A DNA stretch of 64,000 bases, from the NCBI RefSeq assembly GCF_046545555.1, contig NZ_JBHZTH010000001.1, positions 1,426,001-1,490,000 on the forward strand, read 5' to 3'. Position 1 is the first letter of the stretch. Each line of letters begins with the position of its first letter. Below, piece after piece: positions 25,412 to 33,401 of this stretch. The stretch is from Winogradskyella sp046545555 (GTDB taxonomy: Bacteria > Bacteroidota > Bacteroidia > Flavobacteriales > Flavobacteriaceae). The notes below the pieces were generated by a model. The model worked only from the letters and a program-made list of their open reading frames with translations. It was not told the DNA's origin and did no database searches. Made by a program: the position numbers and the translations under genes.

Positions 25412-28027
25412 ATGAAGTCTAAAGAAGTTCGTGCTAAGTTTTTAAATTTCTTCAAAGAGAAAGAGCATCTTATTGTACCATCAGCTCCTATGGTTTTGAA
25501 AGACGACCCAACATTAATGTTCGTTAATTCGGGTATGGCTCCATTTAAAGAGAATTTTTTAGGGAATGCAGAGCCTAAAAAAAATAGGATTGCTGATAGC
25601 CAAAAATGCCTCAGAGTTTCAGGTAAACATAACGACCTCGAAGAAGTAGGTTATGATACGTACCATCATACACTTTTTGAAATGCTTGGGAATTGGTCTT
25701 TTGGTGATTACTTTAAAAAAGAAGCTATTGCTTGGGCATGGGAGTTATTGACCGAAGTTTATGGCATAGATAAAGATATTTTATATGTTACAGTTTTCGA
25801 AGGAAGTGATGATGTTGATAATTTAAAAATGGATACCGAAGCTTATGATATCTGGAAAAACTACATTTCAGAAGATCGTATCCTTAAAGGGAATAAGAAA
25901 GATAATTTCTGGGAAATGGGTGATCAAGGTCCTTGTGGGCCATGCAGTGAAATTCATGTAGATATTCGCTCAGCAGAAGAAAAAGCCAAAGTAGACGGAA
26001 AGACTTTGGTAAATATGGATCATCCTGAGGTTGTAGAAATTTGGAACCTTGTTTTTATGCAATACAACCGTAAAGCCAATAAATCTTTAGAAGCTTTACC
26101 TAATAAGCATATTGATACTGGTATGGGCTTTGAGCGTCTTTGTATGGTTTTACAAGGTGTGCAGTCTAATTACGATACCGATGTTTTTACACCAATAATT
26201 AGAGAGATAGAAGCTATTACCAGTAAAGATTATGGTAAAGATGAAAAAGTAGATATTGCTATTAGAGTAATTTCTGATCATGTTCGAGCTGTAGCTTTTT
26301 CTATCGCAGATGGACAGTTGCCAAGTAATACTGGTGCAGGTTATGTGATTCGTAGAATTTTAAGACGTGCAGTACGTTATGGATTTACCTTTTTAGATAA
26401 AAAAGAACCATTTATATACAGATTAGTGGATACTTTGGCTAAAAAGATGGGAGAGGCTTTCCCTGAGTTAAAGGCTCAAAAACAGTTGATTGAAAATGTT
26501 ATTAAAGAAGAAGAAAGTTCTTTTTTAAGAACTCTAGATCAAGGTTTAATTATTTTAGACGGTATAATTAAGCATGCGAAAACCAAAGAAATAAATGGAT
26601 CAAAAGTATTTGAACTAAAAGATACATACGGTTTTCCAGAAGATTTGACTGATCTTATTTTAAGAGAGAAAGGATTTACTTATAATGCTGAGGAATTTGA
26701 GAACTCACTTAAAGAACAACAAGATCGTGGACGAAAAGCTTCGGAATTAAAATCTGATGACTGGACAATTTTACATCTTGACGAGGTTGAGGAATTTATT
26801 GGTTATGATACCTTAGAAGCACACGTTAAAATAACTCGTTATAGAAAAGTAACCTCTAAGAAGGATGGTGAAATGTACCAGTTGGTGTTTAATATTACAC
26901 CTTTTTATGCTGAAGGTGGTGGGCAAGTAGGTGACAAGGGATATTTAGAGGATGCTCATGGTGACGTCGTTTATATATTGGATACTAAAAAAGAAAATAA
27001 CCTTATTATACATTTTGCTAAGAATTTACCTAAACATAATGATGAGGTTTTAAAAGCTGTCGTAGATTCTAAACAACGTTATAGAACCGAATGTAATCAT
27101 ACTGCAACACATTTATTGCATCAGGCACTGAGAGAGGTATTAGGTGATCATGTTGAACAAAAAGGTTCTGCGGTACATTCAAAACAATTACGATTTGATT
27201 TTTCTCACTTTTCTAAACTAACAACTGAAGAATTAAGAGATGTTGAGAATTTTGTAAATGCACGTATAGAAGGTAAATTACCATTACAAGAAAATAGAAG
27301 TGTGCCAAAAGAACAAGCTATAGCAGATGGAGCTATGTCTTTATTTGGTGAAAAATATGGTGACGAAGTACGCACGATTCGTTTTGGTCAGTCTATAGAA
27401 CTATGTGGAGGAACTCATGTTAATAATACATCAGATATTTGGCATTTTAAAATTACAGCAGAAGGTGCAGTAGCATCTGGTATACGTCGTATAGAGGCTA
27501 TAACGAATGATGCTGTAAAGGATTTTTATTTTGAAAATAATCGGGCTTATTTTGAAATGCGAGATTTACTTAATAATGCAAAAGAACCAGTTAAGGCTTT
27601 ACAAAATTTACAATCTGAAAATATAGATCTAAAAAAACAAATTGAAAACCTACTAAAAGATAAAGCAAAGAACATTAAAGGTGAACTTAAAAATGAATTA
27701 ACTGAAATTAATGGTGTTCAGTTTTTGGCTAAAAAGTTAGATTTAGATGCAGGTGGAATAAAAGATGTTTGTTTTGAATTGGGTAGTCAATTTAATAATC
27801 TCTTTTTATTATTTGGTGCAGAAAATAAAGGAAAAGCCATCTTATCTTGTTATATATCAAAAGAATTGGTAGCTAGCAAAGATTTAAATGCAGGCTCAAT
27901 TGTGAGAGAGCTTGGTAAACATATCCAAGGTGGTGGTGGTGGACAAGCGTTCTTCGCAACAGCTGGAGGAAAAAAACCGGAAGGTATTGAAGAGGCTTTA
28001 AAGTTGGCTAAGAACTATATAGATTAA
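25412..28027 (+). CDS. alaS: Alanine--tRNA ligase
   Basis: AlaS charges tRNA-Ala with alanine and edits mischarged serine. The 871-residue length is standard. The class II catalytic core is at the N-terminus (FLNFFKEKEHLIVPSAPMV, MFVNSGMAPFK, GNWSFGDYFKKEAI), the editing domain carries the zinc-binding HTATHLLH (about 566-573) and CGGTH (about 670-674), and the C-Ala domain ends in QGGGGGQAFFATAGGKKPEG. The ATG at 25412 begins the conserved MKSKEVRAKF. It is followed 4 bases later by a small secreted-protein gene. Confidence 0.98.
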   Translation: MKSKEVRAKFLNFFKEKEHLIVPSAPMVLKDDPTLMFVNSGMAPFKENFLGNAEPKKNRIADSQKCLRVSGKHNDLEEVGYDTYHHTLFEMLGNWSFGDYFKKEAIAWAWELLTEVYGIDKDILYVTVFEGSDDVDNLKMDTEAYDIWKNYISEDRILKGNKKDNFWEMGDQGPCGPCSEIHVDIRSAEEKAKVDGKTLVNMDHPEVVEIWNLVFMQYNRKANKSLEALPNKHIDTGMGFERLCMVLQGVQSNYDTDVFTPIIREIEAITSKDYGKDEKVDIAIRVISDHVRAVAFSIADGQLPSNTGAGYVIRRILRRAVRYGFTFLDKKEPFIYRLVDTLAKKMGEAFPELKAQKQLIENVIKEEESSFLRTLDQGLIILDGIIKHAKTKEINGSKVFELKDTYGFPEDLTDLILREKGFTYNAEEFENSLKEQQDRGRKASELKSDDWTILHLDEVEEFIGYDTLEAHVKITRYRKVTSKKDGEMYQLVFNITPFYAEGGGQVGDKGYLEDAHGDVVYILDTKKENNLIIHFAKNLPKHNDEVLKAVVDSKQRYRTECNHTATHLLHQALREVLGDHVEQKGSAVHSKQLRFDFSHFSKLTTEELRDVENFVNARIEGKLPLQENRSVPKEQAIADGAMSLFGEKYGDEVRTIRFGQSIELCGGTHVNNTSDIWHFKITAEGAVASGIRRIEAITNDAVKDFYFENNRAYFEMRDLLNNAKEPVKALQNLQSENIDLKKQIENLLKDKAKNIKGELKNELTEINGVQFLAKKLDLDAGGIKDVCFELGSQFNNLFLLFGAENKGKAILSCYISKELVASKDLNAGSIVRELGKHIQGGGGGQAFFATAGGKKPEGIEEALKLAKNYID

Positions 28028-28031
28028 AATT

Positions 28032-28433
28032 ATGCTAAGAACAATTAGTATCGCTTTTATATGTTTCATCAGCATAACGAAACTGTTTGCACAGGATATA
28101 GTTTTTCCAAATCCAAGTCAATTAAAAAAAGGTGATAGTTTTGTGAAATTTAGCCCTAAGCATAATGGAGTTAATCTTACAAAAATACTACATAATCTTA
28201 AAACTGAAGAAATTATAGCGATACAAGAAAAACTATTAGACCTAAAATATAATGTCATAGTTAACGGCAAAATTGATAACAATTTTAAAGCTGTTATTTT
28301 TATTTTTAATAGTGAAGAGTGTGGTATAGAATCTTCTTATATTACAGAAAGAACAGTTTCTTTTTTAAATACACTACATAAGAAGTATTTAAGAATTAAA
28401 AGGCGAGAGAAACGTAATGTAAAAAACAATTGA
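28032..28433 (+). CDS. Small secreted protein, possible peptidoglycan-binding-like domain
   Basis: I do not recognise a named family. The 133-residue product has a signal peptide (about 1-20, ending KLFAQ) and a basic C-terminal tail (KKYLRIKRREKRNVKN). The middle (about 55-115: IQEKLLDLKYNVIVNGKIDN and onward to TVSFLNTL) has the spacing of the three-helix PG_binding_1 domain, which usually reads LQ-x-x-L-x-x-L-G-Y-x-x-x-x-D-G-x-F. The resemblance is weak and is an inference. It sits 4 bases after alaS and 1 base before the GSCFA gene, so it is probably co-transcribed with both. Confidence 0.7.
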   Translation: MLRTISIAFICFISITKLFAQDIVFPNPSQLKKGDSFVKFSPKHNGVNLTKILHNLKTEEIIAIQEKLLDLKYNVIVNGKIDNNFKAVIFIFNSEECGIESSYITERTVSFLNTLHKKYLRIKRREKRNVKNN

Positions 28434-28434
28434 C

Positions 28435-29385
28435 TTGAAGTTGCAAACTATTATAAAGCTGAGAGAAGAACCTCATAATCAAATAGATTATGATTCAAAA
28501 TTGTTCCTTTTAGGTTCGTGCTTTTCAGAAAATATTGGTAATAAATTTGAATATCATAAATTTCAAGCGTCCATTAATCCTTTCGGTATTTTATTCCATC
28601 CTTTAGCGATAGAGCATCTAATTAAGAGAGCAATTAATAGTGATTACTATTCAGATAGTGACTTATACTTTGAAAATGAACAATGGTTTAGTTTAGAGGT
28701 ACATTCAAAATTAAATAACGCGTCTAAAACTCAATTATTAAACACTTTAAATTCTCAGATAGACGCTACTTTAAATGCGCTTAAGTCGTCAACACATATT
28801 GTCATTACATTAGGTACAAGTTGGGTTTATAGGCACATTTCATCTGATAAAGTTATCGCAAATTGCCATAAATTACCTCAGAAACAATTTTTAAAAGAGT
28901 TGTTGCCTGTAGAAGAAATTACAGGGTGTTTAGAAGTAATCATAGCGTTAGTAAAGCGTATTAACCCTAAAGTGAATTTTATATTTACGGTATCTCCTGT
29001 GAGACACACAAAAGATGGCATTATAGAGAATATGCGCAGCAAATCGCACTTGATTTCTGCAGTCCATCATATTATTGAGCCAAGGCAACAGGTCTACTAT
29101 TTCCCTGCATATGAAATTATGTTAGACGAATTAAGAGATTACCGTTTCTATGGTAAAGATATGATTCATCCTAGCGAAGTTGCCATAGATTATATTTGGG
29201 ATAAGTTTAAAACCGTCTGGTTAGTAAGAGAGGCGATAGACATTTCTGAAAAAGTATCTGCAATACAGGCTAAAAAATTACATCGTCCTTTTAACCCATC
29301 TTCCGAAGTACATCAAAAATTTCTCGCTAAGCTTCAGCTAGAAATAGAAGATTTTTGTAAAAAGTATTCGAATATTTCCTTTTGA
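28435..29385 (+). CDS. GSCFA-domain protein, TTG start
   Basis: The 316-residue protein carries the GSCFA motif (LFLLGSCFSENIGNKF, about residues 23-38) that names this family. The domain resembles SGNH-type hydrolases; the nucleophile would be the Ser of GSCFS, with the later VSPVRHT and DMIHPSEVAIDY segments supplying catalytic-type residues (an inference from fold similarity). There is no signal peptide. No ATG is available near the N-terminus; a TTG at 28435 starts MKLQTIIKLR, which matches the typical family start, so I chose it. The stop of the preceding gene is one base upstream. Confidence 0.88.
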   Translation: MKLQTIIKLREEPHNQIDYDSKLFLLGSCFSENIGNKFEYHKFQASINPFGILFHPLAIEHLIKRAINSDYYSDSDLYFENEQWFSLEVHSKLNNASKTQLLNTLNSQIDATLNALKSSTHIVITLGTSWVYRHISSDKVIANCHKLPQKQFLKELLPVEEITGCLEVIIALVKRINPKVNFIFTVSPVRHTKDGIIENMRSKSHLISAVHHIIEPRQQVYYFPAYEIMLDELRDYRFYGKDMIHPSEVAIDYIWDKFKTVWLVREAIDISEKVSAIQAKKLHRPFNPSSEVHQKFLAKLQLEIEDFCKKYSNISF

Positions 29386-29506
29386 AATTATTTAAACACT
29401 TAATATTTAGTTAGTTGTGAAAATATACGCAATTCATCGTATGTTTTTTTATCTACTTATTATTCAATTTTGCAGTGTTATTAACTTTAAAATATATTGT
29501 TGAATT

Positions 29507-30553
29507 ATGAAAAAAGTAGAAGCAATACTTGTAACTATAGTCTTTTTATGTATCGGTAGCATTAATGCCCAAGACATAGCTGACTTTAAACCTGGACAAC
29601 AAAAATATGGTTTAGGTAAACTTAAAAAAGGACCGAAGAAAATATATATTGCTAGTTTTAATGTCAATTTTGAGACGTATAAAGAAGCAGTGTCTTATAA
29701 AGCTGCTGGTGGATTTAGAAGAAATGCGAAAGGTGAAGCTACTGCAAAAGCCGCAATTGGTATAAATGGTTTAATGGAAGCCGATATTCAATCAAAGACA
29801 AATCAGTTATACAACGAGTTTATAAATGAATTAAAAGCTCAAGGTTTTCAAATTATTACTCAAGAGGAGGCTGGCAAAACAAAAACATATGAAGGATGGT
29901 TGAAAGCAGAAGGACCTTACGTTAATCAATCGGGTTTGCCTGGAGTTATGACTGCCGTACCAGAAGGTTATAGTTTTTATTACAAGAAAGAAACTAAAAA
30001 AGGAAAGAAGAAGAAAGGATTTATGGGAGGAAATTTTGTACCCCAAAAACTATCCAAAGAGTTAAATGATGCTGTTGTAGCCAATGTAGATTTATATTTT
30101 ATGTATTCTGAAGCTGGGAATGATTTTTTTAAAAATGCAGGAGGAGCTAAAGTAAAAATGTTTACAAATTATAGACTCATTGGTGATTATGCTGTAGTTG
30201 CACCAAAGACAAAGGGTTTAAGACTTAAGGGAGCGCAAACAGTAGACTATATTAAAAGTAGCGTAACTTTTACAAAAGGTAAAGTAGGGCTAGGTGCTCA
30301 AACACAATACACAGGTACTTTGAAAAAAGATCTTGAGATTAATGGTGTTATAAAGAAGGAAAAAGTTGTAGCTTACTCAAAGCAGACTTCTGAAACAGCT
30401 ACATCTTTTAAGCCTATTGTAATTGCAGGACCAAGCTATAGTAGTCTAACAAAGTGGATAGATGTAGAATCTAAGGCGTTTTGTGATGGTCTTTATAACG
30501 CAGGAAGTAAACTGTTAAAGCATCATACTAAAGCATTTTTGAGTAATTATTAA
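29507..30553 (+). CDS. Secreted protein of unknown function
   Basis: The 348-residue product has a signal peptide (about 1-21, ending GSINAQ) and no further membrane segment. It has a Lys-rich stretch, KKETKKGKKKKGFMGG (about 159-174), and otherwise mixed alpha/beta-looking sequence, with NVNFETYKEAVSYKAAGGFR near residue 53 and QLYNEFINELKAQGFQIIT near 98. I cannot assign a family; similar unnamed proteins are, as far as I recall, found in Flavobacteriia. It lacks a type IX sorting domain and so should be periplasmic. It stands alone between the GSCFA gene and the histidine kinase. Confidence 0.8.
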   Translation: MKKVEAILVTIVFLCIGSINAQDIADFKPGQQKYGLGKLKKGPKKIYIASFNVNFETYKEAVSYKAAGGFRRNAKGEATAKAAIGINGLMEADIQSKTNQLYNEFINELKAQGFQIITQEEAGKTKTYEGWLKAEGPYVNQSGLPGVMTAVPEGYSFYYKKETKKGKKKKGFMGGNFVPQKLSKELNDAVVANVDLYFMYSEAGNDFFKNAGGAKVKMFTNYRLIGDYAVVAPKTKGLRLKGAQTVDYIKSSVTFTKGKVGLGAQTQYTGTLKKDLEINGVIKKEKVVAYSKQTSETATSFKPIVIAGPSYSSLTKWIDVESKAFCDGLYNAGSKLLKHHTKAFLSNY

Positions 30554-30729
30554 AGAACTACTATATTTAAGAACTTAGATTTTTGGTGGTACTAATATAG
30601 ATCTTGTGATTAGGCTTGGAGGTTTCATAATTTGCGGTTAATCATTTAAAACTATCTTAACATCGAAAAAAAGCGTAACTCATTAATAATTAGGTATATA
30701 TTTAAAATGCTATTAATCAATTTTTTTAG

Positions 30730-30788
30730 AAAAGTGTCAGGTTTAATTTCCTTTAAAAAAGGAAATAATCTGATACTTTTTTTATTTT
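30730..30788 (+). terminator. T-tailed hairpin (terminator or attenuator) before the TPR histidine kinase
   Basis: An outer 11-bp stem (30730-30740 with 30770-30780, one G-U) and an inner 9-bp stem (30746-30754 with 30758-30766, ATTTCCTTT/AAAGGAAAT around an AAA loop) are joined by an internal loop and followed by a T tract. It ends about 15 bases before the preferred kinase ATG (30803). It could end transcripts of the upstream gene, or attenuate the kinase operon if transcription starts farther upstream. Confidence 0.6.
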
Positions 30789-30802
30789 CCTATAGGAGAA
30801 TA

Positions 30803-32734
30803 ATGACCTTTATTTTTTTTACTCTCATTTCAGGTTGCTTAATTGGACAGAATAATTTGCAAGTAGCAGATAGTCTTATTAATGAGATAAAGCGTAATGA
30901 GTCAGATTCTTTAGCAATAAAAACACTTCTCAATGACTTTTTTAAATATTGCTATTCTAAGCCAGAAATTGCACGTCGTTTAGCCGAAGCGTCTATTGAA
31001 CTAAGTGAAAAAGAGGAAAATGATTATTTAATGGTGAGAGCCTTATTAAGGCATGGAATTTACTACGATATAATAGGAAAAAAAGATAGTGCCTTACTAG
31101 ATTATGATAAGGCTTATAAAATTGCGAACAAAATTGATGATTTAGATGGTAAAGCTTCAGTATATAACAATAAAGGATTGATTTATTGGAACTCAGAAAA
31201 TTACAATGAAGCTATGGAGAATTACTTAAGTTCTCTTAAGATATTTGAAGAGTTAGGTAATGAAAAAAGTCAAGCAAGCAATCTTAATAATATAGGCTTA
31301 TTACTCAAAGAACTAGAGCGTTATGAGGAGTCGAAGGATTATCATGTAAGAGCTCTAAAATTAAGACAAAAAACAAACGACATTTATGGTATTGGTGCAT
31401 CGTATTCTAACTTGTCTCAGATGTATTCTTCTTTAAAGATGCTTGATTCTATGATTATTTATTCTCACAAAGCGCTAAAAACAAAACTAAAAATTGGAGA
31501 TAAGCGAGGACTAGGAATTGTATATAATAATTTAGGCCAAGAGTATAATCTTATGAAGCAGTTTGATTCTGCAGCATACTATCTTAAAAAGGCAGATAAA
31601 ATTTATGAAGAACTTAAGTTTAAAAAATTAAAAGGTTCTAATAGTGCAGCTTTAGGTTCTATGTATTTTCGTGCTAAAGATTTTAAAAATTCTATTAAGT
31701 ATTATGAGGTAGCTTTAGACTTAGTTGATAAGGAAGAAATGTATTCACAATCTAAAATATATCAGCGATTGGCCTTTTCTCATAAATATTTAAATCAATA
31801 TAAAAGTGCAGCATTTAATTTTGAAAATGCGCTTCGTGTACAAGATTCAATAACCAAAAAAAACGAAGTGGTTGCAACACAAGAAGTATTTGAGAAATAC
31901 CAATCTGCAGAAAAACAAAAACAGATTTTAATACAAAGAGCAGATTTAGCAGAACAAGACCTTATAATTCAGCAACGTAATTATCAAATTTATGGACTAA
32001 TTGCCTTAGCTTTTGTATTAGGTTTAATAGGATATTTAATATACAAACAGCAAGAATTAAAGAATAGACAATTACAAAAAGAAAATGAATTAAAAGATGC
32101 CTTATTAAAGATTGAAACTCAAAATAAACTACAAGAACAGCGCCTTAGAATTAGTAGAGATTTACACGATAATATAGGTGCACAGCTTACATTTATTATT
32201 TCATCTTTAGATAATTTAAAATATGGTTTTGATATAAATGATAAAAAACTTAACACAAAACTAGAAACGATTAGCGAGTTTACGTCAGGAACAATTTATG
32301 AACTTAGAGACACTATTTGGGCGATGAATAAAAGTGAAATAACTTTTGAAGACTTGCAGTCTAGGATTTCTAATTATATTGATAAAGCTAATATTGCAGC
32401 TCAAAACATTACGTTTCAATTTAAAATCGATAAGTCTGTTAAACCAGATACATCTTTCTCTTCAATTTATGGTATGAATATTTATAGAATAATTCAAGAA
32501 GCGATTAACAATAGTATTAAGTATGCTAAAGCTTCAGCGATTAACGTTGAAGTTTCAAAACTAGTATCTAATTTAAGCTTCAAAATAACCGATAATGGTA
32601 TAGGATTTAATGAAAATGAAGTGACGCTTGGTAATGGTATTCAAAATATGAAAAAGCGAGCTTTAGAAATTAATGGTAATCTTATTATAGAATCAAAGCC
32701 AGATAAAGGTTCTCATATTATTTTAACCGTTTAA
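30803..32734 (+). CDS. TPR sensor histidine kinase (NarX/LiaS-type HisKA_3)
   Basis: The 643-residue sensor has an N-terminal signal sequence that includes ISGC, a possible lipobox, then several tetratricopeptide repeats (about residues 65-335), one membrane helix (about 397-414), a HisKA_3 phosphoacceptor region with RISRDLHDNIGAQL (His near 463) and an HATPase domain with NIYRIIQEAINNSIKYAKA and DNGIGFNENE. The frame opens at 30707, but the extra 32 residues do not look like a signal peptide, contain a T-tailed hairpin in the DNA and lack a good leader, whereas 30803 is preceded by AGGAGA. It pairs with the LuxR-type regulator 19 bases downstream. Confidence 0.88.
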   Translation: MTFIFFTLISGCLIGQNNLQVADSLINEIKRNESDSLAIKTLLNDFFKYCYSKPEIARRLAEASIELSEKEENDYLMVRALLRHGIYYDIIGKKDSALLDYDKAYKIANKIDDLDGKASVYNNKGLIYWNSENYNEAMENYLSSLKIFEELGNEKSQASNLNNIGLLLKELERYEESKDYHVRALKLRQKTNDIYGIGASYSNLSQMYSSLKMLDSMIIYSHKALKTKLKIGDKRGLGIVYNNLGQEYNLMKQFDSAAYYLKKADKIYEELKFKKLKGSNSAALGSMYFRAKDFKNSIKYYEVALDLVDKEEMYSQSKIYQRLAFSHKYLNQYKSAAFNFENALRVQDSITKKNEVVATQEVFEKYQSAEKQKQILIQRADLAEQDLIIQQRNYQIYGLIALAFVLGLIGYLIYKQQELKNRQLQKENELKDALLKIETQNKLQEQRLRISRDLHDNIGAQLTFIISSLDNLKYGFDINDKKLNTKLETISEFTSGTIYELRDTIWAMNKSEITFEDLQSRISNYIDKANIAAQNITFQFKIDKSVKPDTSFSSIYGMNIYRIIQEAINNSIKYAKASAINVEVSKLVSNLSFKITDNGIGFNENEVTLGNGIQNMKKRALEINGNLIIESKPDKGSHIILTV

Positions 32735-32753
32735 ATAGTATAAATTTATAACT

Positions 32754-33401
32754 ATGAATATAAAAATAGCTATTGTAGATGATAATACCTTTTTAATAAA
32801 GGCAGTAGCGGAAAAACTGTCTTTCTTTAAAGATCTGGAAGTGAAATTCAGTGTTATGAATGGCTCCGAACTATTAGATAAGTTAAAGGATAATCATAAT
32901 CTAGATTTAATTTTAATGGATATTGAAATGCCAGTACTTAACGGAATCGATACAACACTCCAAGTAAAGCAAAAATATCCTCATATTAAGATTATTATGC
33001 TTACTGTTTTTGATAATGATGAAAATATTTTTAATGCTATTAAGGCTGGTGCAGATGGCTATTTACTAAAAGAAATTAATGCTGGCGACCTGCACTCTGG
33101 TATAATAGAAACTTTAAATGGAGGAGCAGCAATGAATCCTTCGATAGCATTAAAAACACTAAAATTATTACGGAACCCTTTTGTTGAAGGTAAGAAGGAT
33201 AACGAAGACATAAAACTAACAAACCGCGAAGTAGATGTACTAGAGCATTTAAGTAAAGGTCTAAGCTATAATGCTATCGCAGATAATTTAATTTTATCTA
33301 CAGGTACTATTAGAAAACATATAGAAAATATATATCGTAAACTACAAGTGCACAACAAGCTCGAGGCTGTGCAAAAAGCGAAACGCAATAATATTATTTA
33401 A
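32754..33401 (+). CDS. NarL/LuxR-family response regulator
   Basis: The 215-residue regulator has a receiver domain with the acidic pair near the N-terminus (IVDDN), phosphoacceptor Asp in LILMDIEMP (about residue 56) and the conserved Thr and Lys in MLTVFD and LLKE. The C-terminal LuxR helix-turn-helix reads LTNREVDVLEHLSKGLSYNA and then GTIRKHIENIYRKL (about 150-200). It is co-transcribed with the preceding histidine kinase. Target genes are unknown. Its stop overlaps the convergent GH9 stop. Confidence 0.93.
   Translation: MNIKIAIVDDNTFLIKAVAEKLSFFKDLEVKFSVMNGSELLDKLKDNHNLDLILMDIEMPVLNGIDTTLQVKQKYPHIKIIMLTVFDNDENIFNAIKAGADGYLLKEINAGDLHSGIIETLNGGAAMNPSIALKTLKLLRNPFVEGKKDNEDIKLTNREVDVLEHLSKGLSYNAIADNLILSTGTIRKHIENIYRKLQVHNKLEAVQKAKRNNII

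Noticed and set aside
30707..30802. N-terminal extension of the TPR histidine kinase from an ATG at 30707
   Set aside because: The extra 32 residues do not resemble a signal peptide, the DNA forms a T-tailed hairpin, and the ATG at 30803 has AGGAGA ahead of it and starts a proper signal sequence.
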